A DNA stretch of 52,709 nucleotides from JAPSGM01 sp963777045 (GCA_963777045.1 CAVZPD010000005.1:1-52709), one strand, 5' to 3'. Positions 1 to 7,850 are shown, counted from the first letter of the stretch. The notes: generated from the letters alone by a model not told the origin. Program-made: numbers and translations.

Positions 1-11
1 ACACTGCCAGC

Positions 12-710
12 GTGCGACCGCCGGGCGTGATCCGCAGCGTCTTCCTGGCAGCCACCTCGCTGCTCGAGGACCTTGGCGCGTTCGTCGCCGGCAATCTCTT
101 CTTCGGGCTTGCACTCCTGATCGTGGTGGTGGCCGCGCAGCTCTCGATCGCGGGCAACCTGCTGCTCATCCCCCTTGGCCTGCCGGCAGCCGGCATGATG
201 CGGATGGCAACTGTTCACGTCCGGCGTGGCACGGCTCGCATGCCCGCCCTGGCCGAGGGACTGCATCGGCCGTGGCGAACGCTCGGCCTGGTCGCGGTCC
301 AGGCGCTCATCGCGTTCCTCTTCAGCGTCGACGTGACGCTGGGCTGGTCCCTTGGGTCGGTTGCCGGTGGACTCCTCGCGGTGGCGGGCTTCTACGGGTT
401 GCTCGCCCTCTGGGCCTACGCGATCGTGGCCTGGACGCTGATCCTGGACCCGCGCATGGATGACCAGCGGCTGCGTTACACGCTGCGCGTCGCCGCATTC
501 GTGGTCGTCTCCCGCCCGCTGCCGGTCCTGGGCCTCGCGCTGCTGCTGGCGGGGGTGGTGTTGATCTCGGTCGTGTCGGTGCTCGGGATCTTCACCATCG
601 GAGTTGCGCTGTCCTGCCTGACGGCGGCGCACTGGGTGCTCCCCGCCACGGACCGGCTGCTCGGGCGGGACGAAGCGGACTCGCCGGTCGAGCCCCTCGC
701 CGGGGGTTAG
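12..710 (+). CDS. YesL/DUF624-like integral membrane protein
   Basis: Membrane protein of unknown biochemical function. The 232 residues hold about five or six hydrophobic segments (roughly 20-55, 95-112, 116-145, 160-195 and 195-215) with a basic, charged loop around 65-90. Overall size and layout resemble the DUF624/YesL family, which in many bacteria is encoded beside sugar ABC transporters. The only local support for such a link is the permease relic 0.5 kb downstream. A GTG at 12 is used as start, but the frame stays open to the window edge, so the true start may lie outside. The 3' end overlaps the convergent DinB gene by 4 nt (both stops share TTAG). The family call is moderate and no substrate can be inferred. 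Confidence 0.55.
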   Translation: MRPPGVIRSVFLAATSLLEDLGAFVAGNLFFGLALLIVVVAAQLSIAGNLLLIPLGLPAAGMMRMATVHVRRGTARMPALAEGLHRPWRTLGLVAVQALIAFLFSVDVTLGWSLGSVAGGLLAVAGFYGLLALWAYAIVAWTLILDPRMDDQRLRYTLRVAAFVVVSRPLPVLGLALLLAGVVLISVVSVLGIFTIGVALSCLTAAHWVLPATDRLLGRDEADSPVEPLAGG

Positions 711-1174
711 GCCGGCGGAACGAGTCGCGCGATCTGGGCCAGGTGGTCGCCATCTTCGCCGGCCGTGTGCGCGGTGAGCTCCCGGACGCTGACCCGACCG
801 TGCTCTCCATGCTGCCCGACGCGGCTCCACCCTGCGTCATCGAGGCTGCTAAGCAGCTCCACCTGCTCTGCGCGGATCGCGGCGAAGCGGTCAAGCTCCA
901 GGTCCAGGTCCATGCCGATGTAGTTCCGCTCGGTCGCCAGCGCCGCCTGGTCATACGGCTCGAGGGTCGGATCCTCCTCGGACAGCATCCGACGGATCCG
1001 CGCCACGGTGCGCTCGTCGGTGTCGCCCAGGTGCGCCAGGACCTCGATGATCGCCCACTCACCCTCTGCCGGGCGCGCCCGGATGGTGGCGTCGGACAAG
1101 CCCGCGACCAGCCGCCTGACCACGATGGGCGTGGCGCGTAGCGTCTTCAGCAGCTCTGCGCGTTCGTCGATCAT
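707..1174 (-). CDS. DinB family protein
   Basis: A 155-residue four-helix-bundle protein of the DinB/YfiT superfamily. Members bind a divalent metal with a His-rich triad and include thiol-dependent transferases, but most have no assigned reaction. The metal site appears as H48 in the EVLAHLGD segment plus a C-terminal cluster H136/E140/H144 (TAHTAGEDGDHLAQI). One position normally His seems to be Glu, so metal geometry may differ. The length is typical of the family. The ATG lies 6 nt behind a TATCGT box, so the message is probably leaderless. It converges with the membrane protein at the window edge and is not obviously in an operon. The fold call is good; the function is open. Confidence 0.75.
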   Translation of the reverse strand: MIDERAELLKTLRATPIVVRRLVAGLSDATIRARPAEGEWAIIEVLAHLGDTDERTVARIRRMLSEEDPTLEPYDQAALATERNYIGMDLDLELDRFAAIRAEQVELLSSLDDAGWSRVGQHGEHGRVSVRELTAHTAGEDGDHLAQIARLVPPA

Positions 1175-1180
1175 CGCGGG

Positions 1181-1186
1181 ACGATA
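1181..1186 (-). promoter_or_regulatory. -10 box of leaderless DinB gene
   Basis: On the minus strand TATCGT stands 6 nt before the ATG at 1174. This is the same geometry as in many other genes of the window, so transcription likely starts at the start codon. Confidence 0.5.
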
Positions 1187-1196
1187 CCGGATGCGG

Positions 1197-1550
1197 CTAC
1201 CGGCCGGTCGAGCCGGACGTGGCGATCCCCTCCAGGAAGTAGCGCTGGCCCAGGAAGAAGATGACGATCATCGGGACGGTGATCAGGACCCCGCCCACGG
1301 CGAGCAGCTCGAAGTGGCGCTCCCCGCCGATCGAGGGGTTGTCGATGATCGCCTTCAGTCCGCGCGGCAGGGTGTAGAGGTCGATGTCGCGCAGGAAGAT
1401 CAGGGGCCGCACGAGATCGGTCCAGGCCGCCTTGATCTCGAAGACGAAGACCACGATGAGGGCCGGGATGGTGAGCGGCACCGCGATCGACCAGAACTGG
1501 GTGACGCCGCTTTGCATGCGCCATGCCTTCTCCCGTGGCCGGCTCGCCAT
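1197..1550 (-). pseudogene. 5'-truncated MalG-type carbohydrate ABC permease
   Basis: C-terminal remnant of a carbohydrate ABC transporter inner-membrane permease. The 117 residues begin at about the EAA loop that contacts the ATPase (EKAW..G.TQFWSIAVPLTIPAL) and continue through two membrane helices to a normal family ending (FFLGQRYFLEGI). Family members are about 270-300 residues, so the first 150-180 residues with four helices are missing. Nothing upstream restores them: the stretch to 1613 is the promoter of the divergent methyltransferase. No binding protein, partner permease or ATPase gene is nearby. The remaining frame is still open, so loss was by deletion or rearrangement and may be recent. 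It is probably not functional as a transporter. Confidence 0.7.
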
Positions 1551-1601
1551 CCGGGCCTCACCGGCAATGGGCGAGTTGCGGCATGCAGGGGGAACTCCGG
1601 T

Positions 1602-1607
1602 TACGAT
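1602..1607 (+). promoter_or_regulatory. -10 box for the 1614-5168 operon
   Basis: TACGAT followed by CGGTCC and then directly by the ATG at 1614. The same TAnnAT-CGGTCC-ATG arrangement occurs at 30256, suggesting a leaderless transcript. Confidence 0.6.
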
Positions 1608-1613
1608 CGGTCC

Positions 1614-2321
1614 ATGCCGTGGTGGGAACAGGTTCTCGCCGGGTCGGCCGTCGAGCGCTCCACCGAGCGGGAGCTCCTCGACGCAGAGGACCTAGACCCG
1701 CGGGAGCTGCGCACGAACCTGCGCGAAATGGCGATGCTGAACCGCCTGCCGGGAGGCATCGGCGCCAGCCTCGCGGGCATCCGCTGGGCGTCGCGCGGCA
1801 TCGCGACCCCGCGCCTGCTCGACGTGGGAACCGGTTCCGGAGACCTGCCGCAGCGGCTACACCGCGACCTCCCGCATGCGCGGGTGACGGCCGTTGACGC
1901 TCACGCGGACGTGCTGGCGATCGCCCGCCGCAACCTGGCACGTACCAGCGTTGTGACGATCGTCCAGGCAGACGCGCGAGGACTGCCCTTCGCCGATGGC
2001 GCCTTCGACGTCGCGCACGCCTCACTCCTGCTCCACCACCTCGACGCCGAGCCGGCAGTGGCGGCGCTGGCGGAGATGCGCCGGGTTGCCGTTCACGGCG
2101 TGGTCGTCAACGACCTGCGGCGCGGGCTCGTGGCCGTAGCCGTCAGCACCCTCACCGTCCTTGCGTTGTCGCGGGGCCACTACACTCGCCACGACGGACC
2201 GATGTCGGCGCGCCGTGCCTACACGCTTCCCGAGCTGGATCGCCTGGCGGCTCAGGCCGGGATGGCGCCGGCGTGGAGAACGCCAGCGGTCTGGCCGCGG
2301 GTGACAACGGTGTACCGATGA
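1614..2321 (+). CDS. Class I SAM-dependent methyltransferase
   Basis: Predicted 235-residue methyltransferase, first gene of a four-gene operon. The SAM-binding motif I is clear (LLDVGTGSGDLPQRL, about residues 69-83), followed by the acidic end of strand 2 (VTAVDAH) and motif II/III features (QADARGLPFADGAFDVAHASLLLHH). This pattern is typical of UbiE/type-11 small-molecule methyltransferases. The acceptor is not evident; given the downstream genes it may be a polyketide, quinone or fatty-acid-like compound. The frame is open far upstream but shows no protein-like sequence there, and the ATG at 1614 lies exactly 6 nt behind a -10 box, so that start is preferred. Its stop overlaps the next start as ATGA, indicating translational coupling. 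Confidence 0.8.
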   Translation: MPWWEQVLAGSAVERSTERELLDAEDLDPRELRTNLREMAMLNRLPGGIGASLAGIRWASRGIATPRLLDVGTGSGDLPQRLHRDLPHARVTAVDAHADVLAIARRNLARTSVVTIVQADARGLPFADGAFDVAHASLLLHHLDAEPAVAALAEMRRVAVHGVVVNDLRRGLVAVAVSTLTVLALSRGHYTRHDGPMSARRAYTLPELDRLAAQAGMAPAWRTPAVWPRVTTVYR

Positions 2322-3496
2322 TGCTGCTGGAGACCGATGTGCTGGTAGTCGGCGCCGGCCCGGCCGGATCGGCGCTCGCGGCCGGCCTCGCTCGCGCCGG
2401 ACGCCGCGTGATCCTCGTCGAAGCGCACCGCCATCCCCGCCCCAAGGCCTGCGCTGAGTACGCCAGTCCACGGATCGCGGACGAGCTCCGCCTCCTCGGC
2501 GTGCCCGAGGAGGCATGGCGGACCGATGCGCTGCGGCTGGACGGTATGCAGCTTCGGCTCGACGAGGTGGAGCTGCTCATCCGCTATCAGCATCGGGGCG
2601 CCGACGTGCCGGCCTGGGGGCTGGAGCGTGAGCGATTCGACGCCACCCTCGCTGCGCATGCGCGCGCCGCCGGAGCACAGCTGCTGGAGCAGACCCGGTT
2701 CATGGACCTCGAATGGCGCGATGGCCGCGTGGTGGGCGCCCGGCTCATCGGTGCAGACGGCCCCATCCGGGTCGGCGCGAACTGGCTCGTCGGTGCAGAT
2801 GGCGCCCGGTCGAGCGTCGCTCGGCGCCTTGGTGTCGAGCGACCAGTGCGCGCACCGCGACGCATCGGCCTCGTCGCGCACTACGAGGGGATCGCCGCGC
2901 TGCAAGACCACGGTGAGATGCACGTGGGGGCGGGCTACTACATCGGCCTGGCGCCGCTCTGCGGCGGGCGACTCAACGTGGGCATGGCGCTCCCCATGGA
3001 CGGGCAGCGGCGTCCGGCGGAAGCACACTTCGCGGCCGCAATCCGCGGGCTGCCGGCGGTCGAGGCGCGGCTGGCGGGCAGCGCGCGGATCGGCCCCATT
3101 CGCGGCATGGCGCCGATCGGCCACCGCGTGATGCGCGCCGCCGGCCCTGGCTGGATGCTGGTCGGCGATGCCGCCGGCTTCATCGATCCGTTCACCGGGG
3201 AGGGGATCTACCGCGCCGTGCGATCGGCACGGGCGGCGGCGATGGCGCTGGCGGCCGGGGATGACGGCGCGGAGGCGCGGTACCTCGCCGAGCGGCGACG
3301 GGCATTCGCCGCCAAGGACGCCCTCACCTGGACAGTCCAGGGCTTGCTGGCGGCGCGTCCGCTGATGCGCCACGCGGTCCGCCGCCTGGCCGCACGCCAG
3401 GAGCTTGCCCTTCGTCTCGGATCGGCCCTCGGCGACTGCCGTCCTGCGACCGACGCCCTCTCGCCGGCCTTCCTCGCCGCGGTGCTGCGGCCGTGA
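2318..3496 (+). CDS. FAD-dependent oxidoreductase, geranylgeranyl reductase family
   Basis: Flavoprotein of about 392 residues. An N-terminal dinucleotide-binding motif (VVGAGPAGSALAAGLARAGRRVILVE), a mid motif (GADGARSSVARRLG) and the C-terminal FAD motif (GWMLVGDAAGFIDPFTGEGIYRA) define the geranylgeranyl reductase/PHBH-like group. Such enzymes reduce isoprenoid double bonds or hydroxylate or oxidise aromatic and polyketide substrates. The call is to family level only. The ATG at 2318 overlaps the methyltransferase stop by 4 nt (ATGA); a GTG 45 nt upstream is in frame but less likely. The end overlaps the next gene as GTGA. Operon position with a ketosynthase and a cyclase-like protein suggests tailoring or ring oxidation. 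Confidence 0.8.
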   Translation: MMLLETDVLVVGAGPAGSALAAGLARAGRRVILVEAHRHPRPKACAEYASPRIADELRLLGVPEEAWRTDALRLDGMQLRLDEVELLIRYQHRGADVPAWGLERERFDATLAAHARAAGAQLLEQTRFMDLEWRDGRVVGARLIGADGPIRVGANWLVGADGARSSVARRLGVERPVRAPRRIGLVAHYEGIAALQDHGEMHVGAGYYIGLAPLCGGRLNVGMALPMDGQRRPAEAHFAAAIRGLPAVEARLAGSARIGPIRGMAPIGHRVMRAAGPGWMLVGDAAGFIDPFTGEGIYRAVRSARAAAMALAAGDDGAEARYLAERRRAFAAKDALTWTVQGLLAARPLMRHAVRRLAARQELALRLGSALGDCRPATDALSPAFLAAVLRP

Positions 3497-3936
3497 ACAG
3501 CGTCATGCGGATCCGGATCCAGGCGCCCTACGAGCGCATCTTCGACCTGGCCGCCGACGTCGAGCGGTGGCCGCAGCGACTGCCGCACTACCGCTACGTC
3601 CGACCGGTGCCGGCGCTTCCCGGCGAGCGGCGCTTCGCCATGGGGGCACGGCGCGGCCCGATTCCGGTCCGCTGGGAGGCGACGCAGCGTCCGCTCCCCG
3701 CGGAGCGACGCATCGAGTTCACCCACACCGGGGGACTGACCCGCGGCATGGAGGTCGCCTGGCGCTTCGAGCCGGACGGCGACGGGTGGGAGGTGCGGAT
3801 CGACCACGCCCTCGACCTCGGCTGGCCGGTCATCGGCGACATCGTGGCCAGCCGCATCATCGGGCCGCAGTTCATTGACGCCATCGCGGGGAGGACGCTG
3901 CGTCGCATGAAGCAGCTGGCGGAGGCGGAGCGATGA
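3493..3936 (+). CDS. SRPBCC family protein (polyketide cyclase/aromatase-like)
   Basis: Small 147-residue protein of the START/SRPBCC fold, which forms a hydrophobic cavity. Beginning (IRIQAPYERIFDLAADVERWPQRLPHYRYV), middle (RIEFTHTGGLTRGMEVAWRFEP) and C-terminal helix (GRTLRRMKQLAEAER) match the polyketide cyclase/dehydrase group. Members cyclise poly-beta-ketone chains, or bind lipids or quinones as CoqB/Coq10-like proteins do. The GTG at 3493 overlaps the previous stop (GTGA), and the gene's own stop overlaps the next ATG (ATGA). It is therefore embedded in a coupled operon with the ketosynthase. The role as a cyclase is inferred from context; chaperoning of a lipid intermediate is an alternative. 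Confidence 0.7.
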   Translation: MNSVMRIRIQAPYERIFDLAADVERWPQRLPHYRYVRPVPALPGERRFAMGARRGPIPVRWEATQRPLPAERRIEFTHTGGLTRGMEVAWRFEPDGDGWEVRIDHALDLGWPVIGDIVASRIIGPQFIDAIAGRTLRRMKQLAEAER

Positions 3937-5168
3937 ACGGGCGGCGTGTCGCTGTCACCGGCATCGGCGCCGTGACGCCCATCGGTCATGGTGCTGACGG
4001 TCTCTGGCGTGGCGTGCTGGCGAATCGTTCCGCTGTGCGCCTCATCGATCGCTTCGATGCCTCGCCGTTCCCCTCGCGGCTGGCGGCGCAGATCGACGAC
4101 TTCGAGCCGGCGGACCACCTGGATCCGAAGCGAGCGCGGCGGCTCGATCGCTTCAGCCAGTTCTCGGTGGCGGCGGCACGCATGGCGACCGTGGACGCTG
4201 CCTGGCCTGAAGGCGCGGGCGCCGACGGGCGCACCGGCATATGGATCGGCTCCGCGTTGGGCGGCGTCGCGTTCGGCGAGGAGCAGCACGCCGGCTACGT
4301 TGCGCGGGGCATGCGTGGCGTCGCGCCGACGCTGGCAACGGCGGTGTTCGGCGGGGCCGGTGCCTCGAACATCGCCATCGACCTGGGGATCCACGGGCCG
4401 GCGGTGGGGAACGCGAACTCGTGTGCATCGGGCGCTGTGGCGATCGGGCAGGCCTTCCACGCGATTCGCTCCGGGATCGTGGATGCCGCGCTGGCCGGCG
4501 GCGCGGAGGCGCCACTTGCCCCGTTGACCTTCGGCGCCTTTGCCATGATCCGCGTCCTCTCGTCGCGGAACGACGACCCGGGCACCGCCTCGCGCCCGTT
4601 CGACGTCGATCGCGACGGCTTCGTGATGGGCGAGGGCGCCGCCGTGCTCGCCCTCGAAGAGTGGGAGGCAGCCGTCGCGCGCGGCACCTCCATCCTGGCC
4701 GAGGTGGTCGGCTTCGGCGCGTCGACCGACGCCTACCACCTCACGGCCCCGCTCCCCTCTGGGCAGGTGGCGGCTGCCGCGGTCAGCGCGGCGCTGCGCG
4801 ACGGTGAAGTGGAGCCGTCGGAGATCGGCTACGTCAATGCCCACGCCAGCTCGACCCTCCTGAACGAGGCGGCGGAGGCGCGGGCGCTGCACCTGGCCCT
4901 CGGCCAGCACGCCGGCAGCGTGCCGGTGTCGGGCACCAAGGGCCTCTACGGTCACGCGCTCGGTGCCTCGGGCGCCATCGAGGCGGCCATCACGGTGCTT
5001 GCCCTCAGGCACGGGCTGCTGCCGGGCACCTGCAACCTGCAGCGGCTGGACCCGTCGCTGGGGCTGAACGTCCTGCGCGAGCCGCTCTCCGACCGACCGC
5101 TCGCGGCGCTCTCCACATCGTTCGGCTTCGGGGGCATGAACGCCGCGCTGGTCCTGCGCCCGGCCTGA
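3933..5168 (+). CDS. Beta-ketoacyl-ACP synthase (KAS II/FabF or type II PKS ketosynthase)
   Basis: Thiolase-fold condensing enzyme of 411 residues, the length of FabF. The full Cys-His-His set with the conserved lysine is present: C164 in NANSCASGA, H304 in VNAHASST, K336 in GTKGLYGH and H341. The C-terminal glycine-rich FGFGGMNAALVL loop is also there. It should extend an acyl-ACP by decarboxylative Claisen condensation. No acyl carrier protein, malonyl transferase or ketoreductase lies in the window, so partners must be encoded elsewhere. It is the last gene of the 1614-5168 operon. The company of methyltransferase, FAD reductase and SRPBCC protein argues for a specialised product rather than housekeeping fatty acid synthesis, but FabF cannot be ruled out. 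Confidence 0.85.
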   Translation: MNGRRVAVTGIGAVTPIGHGADGLWRGVLANRSAVRLIDRFDASPFPSRLAAQIDDFEPADHLDPKRARRLDRFSQFSVAAARMATVDAAWPEGAGADGRTGIWIGSALGGVAFGEEQHAGYVARGMRGVAPTLATAVFGGAGASNIAIDLGIHGPAVGNANSCASGAVAIGQAFHAIRSGIVDAALAGGAEAPLAPLTFGAFAMIRVLSSRNDDPGTASRPFDVDRDGFVMGEGAAVLALEEWEAAVARGTSILAEVVGFGASTDAYHLTAPLPSGQVAAAAVSAALRDGEVEPSEIGYVNAHASSTLLNEAAEARALHLALGQHAGSVPVSGTKGLYGHALGASGAIEAAITVLALRHGLLPGTCNLQRLDPSLGLNVLREPLSDRPLAALSTSFGFGGMNAALVLRPA

Positions 5169-5180
5169 CGCGTCCGGCGA

Positions 5181-5186
5181 TACGAT
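5181..5186 (+). promoter_or_regulatory. -10 box of XdhC gene
   Basis: TACGAT lies 8 nt before the ATG at 5195, only 13 nt after the ketosynthase stop. It suggests a separate, leaderless transcript for the XdhC gene. Confidence 0.5.
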
Positions 5187-5194
5187 TCAGGACC

Positions 5195-6208
5195 ATGTCC
5201 GAGCTGAGCCAGATCCTGGAGGCCATCGAGGCCGCTGCCGAGCGCGACGAGCCGATGGCGCTCGCCACCATCGTCGCCACCCGCGGCTCCACTTACCGCC
5301 GCGCTGGCGCGCGTCTCCTGGTCCTGGGCGACGGGACTCTCCTCGGCAACCTGAGCGGCGGCTGCCTGGAGGGGGACGTGGCGCGCATCGGCCGAGAGGT
5401 GATGGACTCCGGCGTGGCGCGCATGGCCGACTTCGACCTGACCGCGGAGAGCGACGCGGTGTGGGGCTACGGCCTCGGCTGCAACGGGGCCTTCGAGGTG
5501 TTCGTGGAGCCGACGGCCGGTGCGGTGGCCACGGCGCGCGCGCTGCGCTCGGCTCAGGAGACGTGCCTGGTGACCGTGCTCACCGGTCCGGATGCCGGCT
5601 CCCACCGACTCCAGGCCGATGGCGCCGCGGCCGCGGCGCTGCGCGACGGCAACCCGCGTGTGGTGGACGAGGATGGCGCGCGCACCTACTACGAGCCGAT
5701 CCAGGCACCGATGCGGCTGGTCGTCTGCGCCGCGGGCCACGACGCCGTGCCGCTGGTGCGCCATGCCGCGGAGCTGGGGTGGCGCGTGACGGTGGCCGAC
5801 GTGCGACGCAAGCTGCTCAACCACGAGCGCTTCCCCGAGGCCTCGGACTTCTGCGATGCCGATCCCGCCTCGGCCGCTGCTGTGATCCGGCCGGACGTTC
5901 GCACGGCCGTCGTGCTCATGAGCCACAACTACCTGCGCGACCAGGAGTACCTGCGCTCGTTCCTGGAGGCCGATGCGGCTCCCGCCTACCTCGGCGTGCT
6001 GGGTCCGCGCGGACGGACGCAGCAGATGCTGCACGAGCTCGGTATGCCCGACGCGATCGAGCAGCTCCACGCGCCGGCCGGGTTGGACATCGGTGCCGAG
6101 GGCCCTGAGGAGGTGGCCCGAGCGATCGTGGCCGAGATCCTGGCCGTCGTCCGGGGCCGGTCCGGTGGCTCCCTGCGGGAGCGCCCCGGCCCCATCCACG
6201 CTCGCTAG
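5195..6208 (+). CDS. XdhC/CoxI family molybdoenzyme maturation protein
   Basis: Protein of 337 residues with the two domains of the XdhC/CoxI family. The N-terminal part carries the signature GSTYRRAGARLLVLGDGTLLGNLSGGCLEGDV (about 30-65). The C-terminal Rossmann-like part starts at about 170 (MRLVVCAAGHDAVPLVRHAAELGWRVTVAD) and ends with the conserved YLGVLGPRGRTQQML. Family members bind molybdenum cofactor, promote its sulfuration and insert it into xanthine dehydrogenase or CO dehydrogenase-type enzymes. No such enzyme is encoded in the window, but the convergent gene is moaA, which makes the cofactor precursor, so the pairing is sensible. The family call is secure; the client enzyme is unknown. 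Confidence 0.88.
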   Translation: MSELSQILEAIEAAAERDEPMALATIVATRGSTYRRAGARLLVLGDGTLLGNLSGGCLEGDVARIGREVMDSGVARMADFDLTAESDAVWGYGLGCNGAFEVFVEPTAGAVATARALRSAQETCLVTVLTGPDAGSHRLQADGAAAAALRDGNPRVVDEDGARTYYEPIQAPMRLVVCAAGHDAVPLVRHAAELGWRVTVADVRRKLLNHERFPEASDFCDADPASAAAVIRPDVRTAVVLMSHNYLRDQEYLRSFLEADAAPAYLGVLGPRGRTQQMLHELGMPDAIEQLHAPAGLDIGAEGPEEVARAIVAEILAVVRGRSGGSLRERPGPIHAR

Positions 6209-6346
6209 GGGAGCCGCGGTCACCAACTGGTGGCGCATAGGACCAGGAAGTTCGGTTCCCGAGCCACTTCTTGATGAACTGCGCCAGCCGTTGACGTCAA
6301 TCCACCACGAATCGGCTCCTTGGCGCCCCGTCGTGCGGGGATCATG

Positions 6347-6368
6347 ACCGACTGCACCACCAGTCGGT
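6347..6368. terminator. Possible bidirectional terminator hairpin
   Basis: Between the convergent xdhC-type and moaA genes an 8-bp perfect inverted repeat (ACCGACTG / CAGTCGGT) encloses a 6-nt loop. There is no strong T-run on either side, so termination is inferred from position. Confidence 0.4.
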
Positions 6369-6384
6369 GCGGCGACGAACCGGG

Positions 6385-7416
6385 TCAGCCGCCGATGTAG
6401 CTCATCTCCACCTTGGGCAGGTCCGCGGTCTCCGCCGACCGCAGCTCGCTGTACCGATCGTCGCGCACTCCCCAGACCCGGCGCAGGTCGGCCTCCAGCT
6501 CGGCGTCCGTCGCGCCGCCGCGGAGCAGCGCCCGAAGGTCGTGGCCGCGGGTGGCGAAGAGGCACGTGTAGAGCTGGCCATCGGCGGAGAGGCGTGCGCG
6601 CGAGCAGTCGCCGCAGAACGGCCGCGAGACCGAGGCGATGACGCCGAACTCGCCCGCGCCATCCGCGTAGCGGTAGCGCTCCGAGACCTCGCCGGGGTGC
6701 GTGGGCGGCATCGGCTCATAGGCGAACTCGGCACCGATGGTGGCCAGGATCTCGTCCGCGGTGACCACCTCGTCCAGCCGCCAGCCGTTCGAGTGGCCGA
6801 CGTCCATGTACTCGATGAAGCGCAGGATGCGCCCGGTGCCACGGAAGCGCCGCGCCATGGGCAGGATGGCGTGCTCGTTCCAGCCGCGCTTCACGACCAT
6901 GTTGACCTTGATCGGTCCCAGCCCGGCGGCCTCCGCGGCGTCGATCCCGGCCATCACCTTCGCGACCGGGATGCGTGCGTCGTTCATCCGGGCGAACGTC
7001 TCGTCGTCATCGGCGTCCAGGCTGATGGTGACCCGGTGCAGGCCGGCGTCAGCCATCGCCTGCGCGTGCTCGGGCAGGAGCACGCCGTTGGTGGTGAGCG
7101 TGAGGTCGCGGATGGCGGCGTTGCTCCCGAGCATGCCCACCAGGGCCGTCAGGTCCCGCCGCACCAGCGGCTCGCCCCCGGTGAGGCGGACCTTCTCGAC
7201 GCCGAGGCTCGTGAAGATGCTCGCCAGGCGCGCGATCTCCTCGAAGGTGAGCAGTTCCTCGCGGGGAAGGAACGCGTGGTCCGGCCCGAACACGTCGCGC
7301 GGCATGCAGTACACGCAGCGGAAGTTGCAGCGGTCGGTGACGCTGATGCGCAGGTCGTGGAGGGGCCGGTCACGCGTGTCGCGCGGGTTGGGCAGGGTTG
7401 GGAGCTCGGTGGTCAC
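6385..7416 (-). CDS. moaA: GTP 3',8-cyclase MoaA
   Basis: Radical SAM enzyme that converts GTP to 3',8-cyclo-GTP, the first step of molybdopterin synthesis. The N-terminal SAM cluster motif is C30-x3-C34-x2-C37 (CNFRCVYCMP). The second, C-terminal 4Fe-4S site is visible as CGDCSRARLSADGQLYTC, and the protein ends in the functionally important Gly-Gly. At 343 residues from the chosen GTG it has normal length. The frame is open 78 codons further, but that stretch is low-complexity Arg/Ala/Pro sequence over a repeat region. The GTG at 7416 lies 7 nt behind a CACGAT box, so it is preferred. It converges with the XdhC-type gene; no other moa, mob or moe genes are in the window. Confidence 0.95.
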   Translation of the reverse strand: MTTELPTLPNPRDTRDRPLHDLRISVTDRCNFRCVYCMPRDVFGPDHAFLPREELLTFEEIARLASIFTSLGVEKVRLTGGEPLVRRDLTALVGMLGSNAAIRDLTLTTNGVLLPEHAQAMADAGLHRVTISLDADDDETFARMNDARIPVAKVMAGIDAAEAAGLGPIKVNMVVKRGWNEHAILPMARRFRGTGRILRFIEYMDVGHSNGWRLDEVVTADEILATIGAEFAYEPMPPTHPGEVSERYRYADGAGEFGVIASVSRPFCGDCSRARLSADGQLYTCLFATRGHDLRALLRGGATDAELEADLRRVWGVRDDRYSELRSAETADLPKVEMSYIGG

Positions 7417-7423
7417 TGCGCCG

Positions 7424-7429
7424 ATCGTG
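7424..7429 (-). promoter_or_regulatory. -10-like box of moaA
   Basis: CACGAT on the minus strand stands 7 nt before the GTG at 7416. It is weaker than the other boxes (C for the first T) but has the same spacing. Confidence 0.4.
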
Positions 7430-7480
7430 ACAGGTGGGGCAGCCGCTGCCAAATGGGGCCTCTGGGCTAGCGCCCGCACG

Positions 7481-7544
7481 GGTGGGCGCGCGGGTGGGCG
7501 CGAGGGGGCGCGAGTTGGCGCGAGTCGACGCGACTTGGCGCGCG
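7481..7544. repeat. 10-bp tandem repeat, about 6 copies
   Basis: Six successive decamers vary around CGAGTTGGCG: ggtgggcgcg, cgggtgggcg, cgagggggcg, cgagttggcg, cgagtcgacg and cgacttggcg. The period is exactly 10 nt, close to one DNA turn. It lies just upstream of the moaA promoter. Confidence 0.75.
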
Positions 7545-7720
7545 ATAGATCTGCGAATTTCCGCCCGGGCGCTGCGCCAGGTGCGGGTCTGGCACATCTA
7601 TCGGGGCATGCGGAGCGTAGGCCCGGTCTTCGGATGCCATCCGTGCGCACCTTGCACCGATAGATCTGTCAGCGCCGCGCCCGATCGGGCTCCCGGGTGC
7701 AGATCTGTCGTTCTATCGGG
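7543..7720. repeat. CGATAGATCTG motif cluster A (4 copies)
   Basis: Copies at 7543-7554 (CGATAGATCTGC), 7592-7603 (reverse, CGATAGATGTGC), 7658-7669 (CGATAGATCTGT) and 7699-7718 (reverse, with 8 extra bases inside). The last copy shares a longer stretch, ATCTGCACCCGG, with cluster B at 42.1 kb, so the two loci hold related repeats. Confidence 0.7.
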
Positions 7721-7850
7721 GGGTGAGGGCGGGGGCCGAGGGGTTGCGGCACATGCGCCACCCCTCCACTCGTGCAACCGCCGCATTCAGCCGATACCGC
7801 CACCGGCTGGCTGGCGCCCATCAGCGCCCTCCAGTGGACGACGCAGCGAG

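Larger units (their letters stand above)
7417..7850. other. 434-bp non-coding spacer rich in repeats
   Basis: No credible gene fits here. It holds the moaA promoter, a 10-bp-period tandem array (7481-7544), four copies of a CGATAGATCTG-type motif in both orientations (7543-7720), and a 12-bp palindrome GCCCGATCGGGC at 7679-7690. The remaining stretch to 7850 shows nothing recognisable. Confidence 0.6.

Noticed and set aside
1008..1613. A 202-residue N-terminal extension of the methyltransferase
   Set aside because: It is antisense to the DinB gene and permease relic and is not protein-like; a -10 box lies 6 nt before ATG 1614.
7481..7720. A CRISPR array
   Set aside because: Repeats are too short (10-12 nt), change orientation and have irregular spacing; no cas genes are present.
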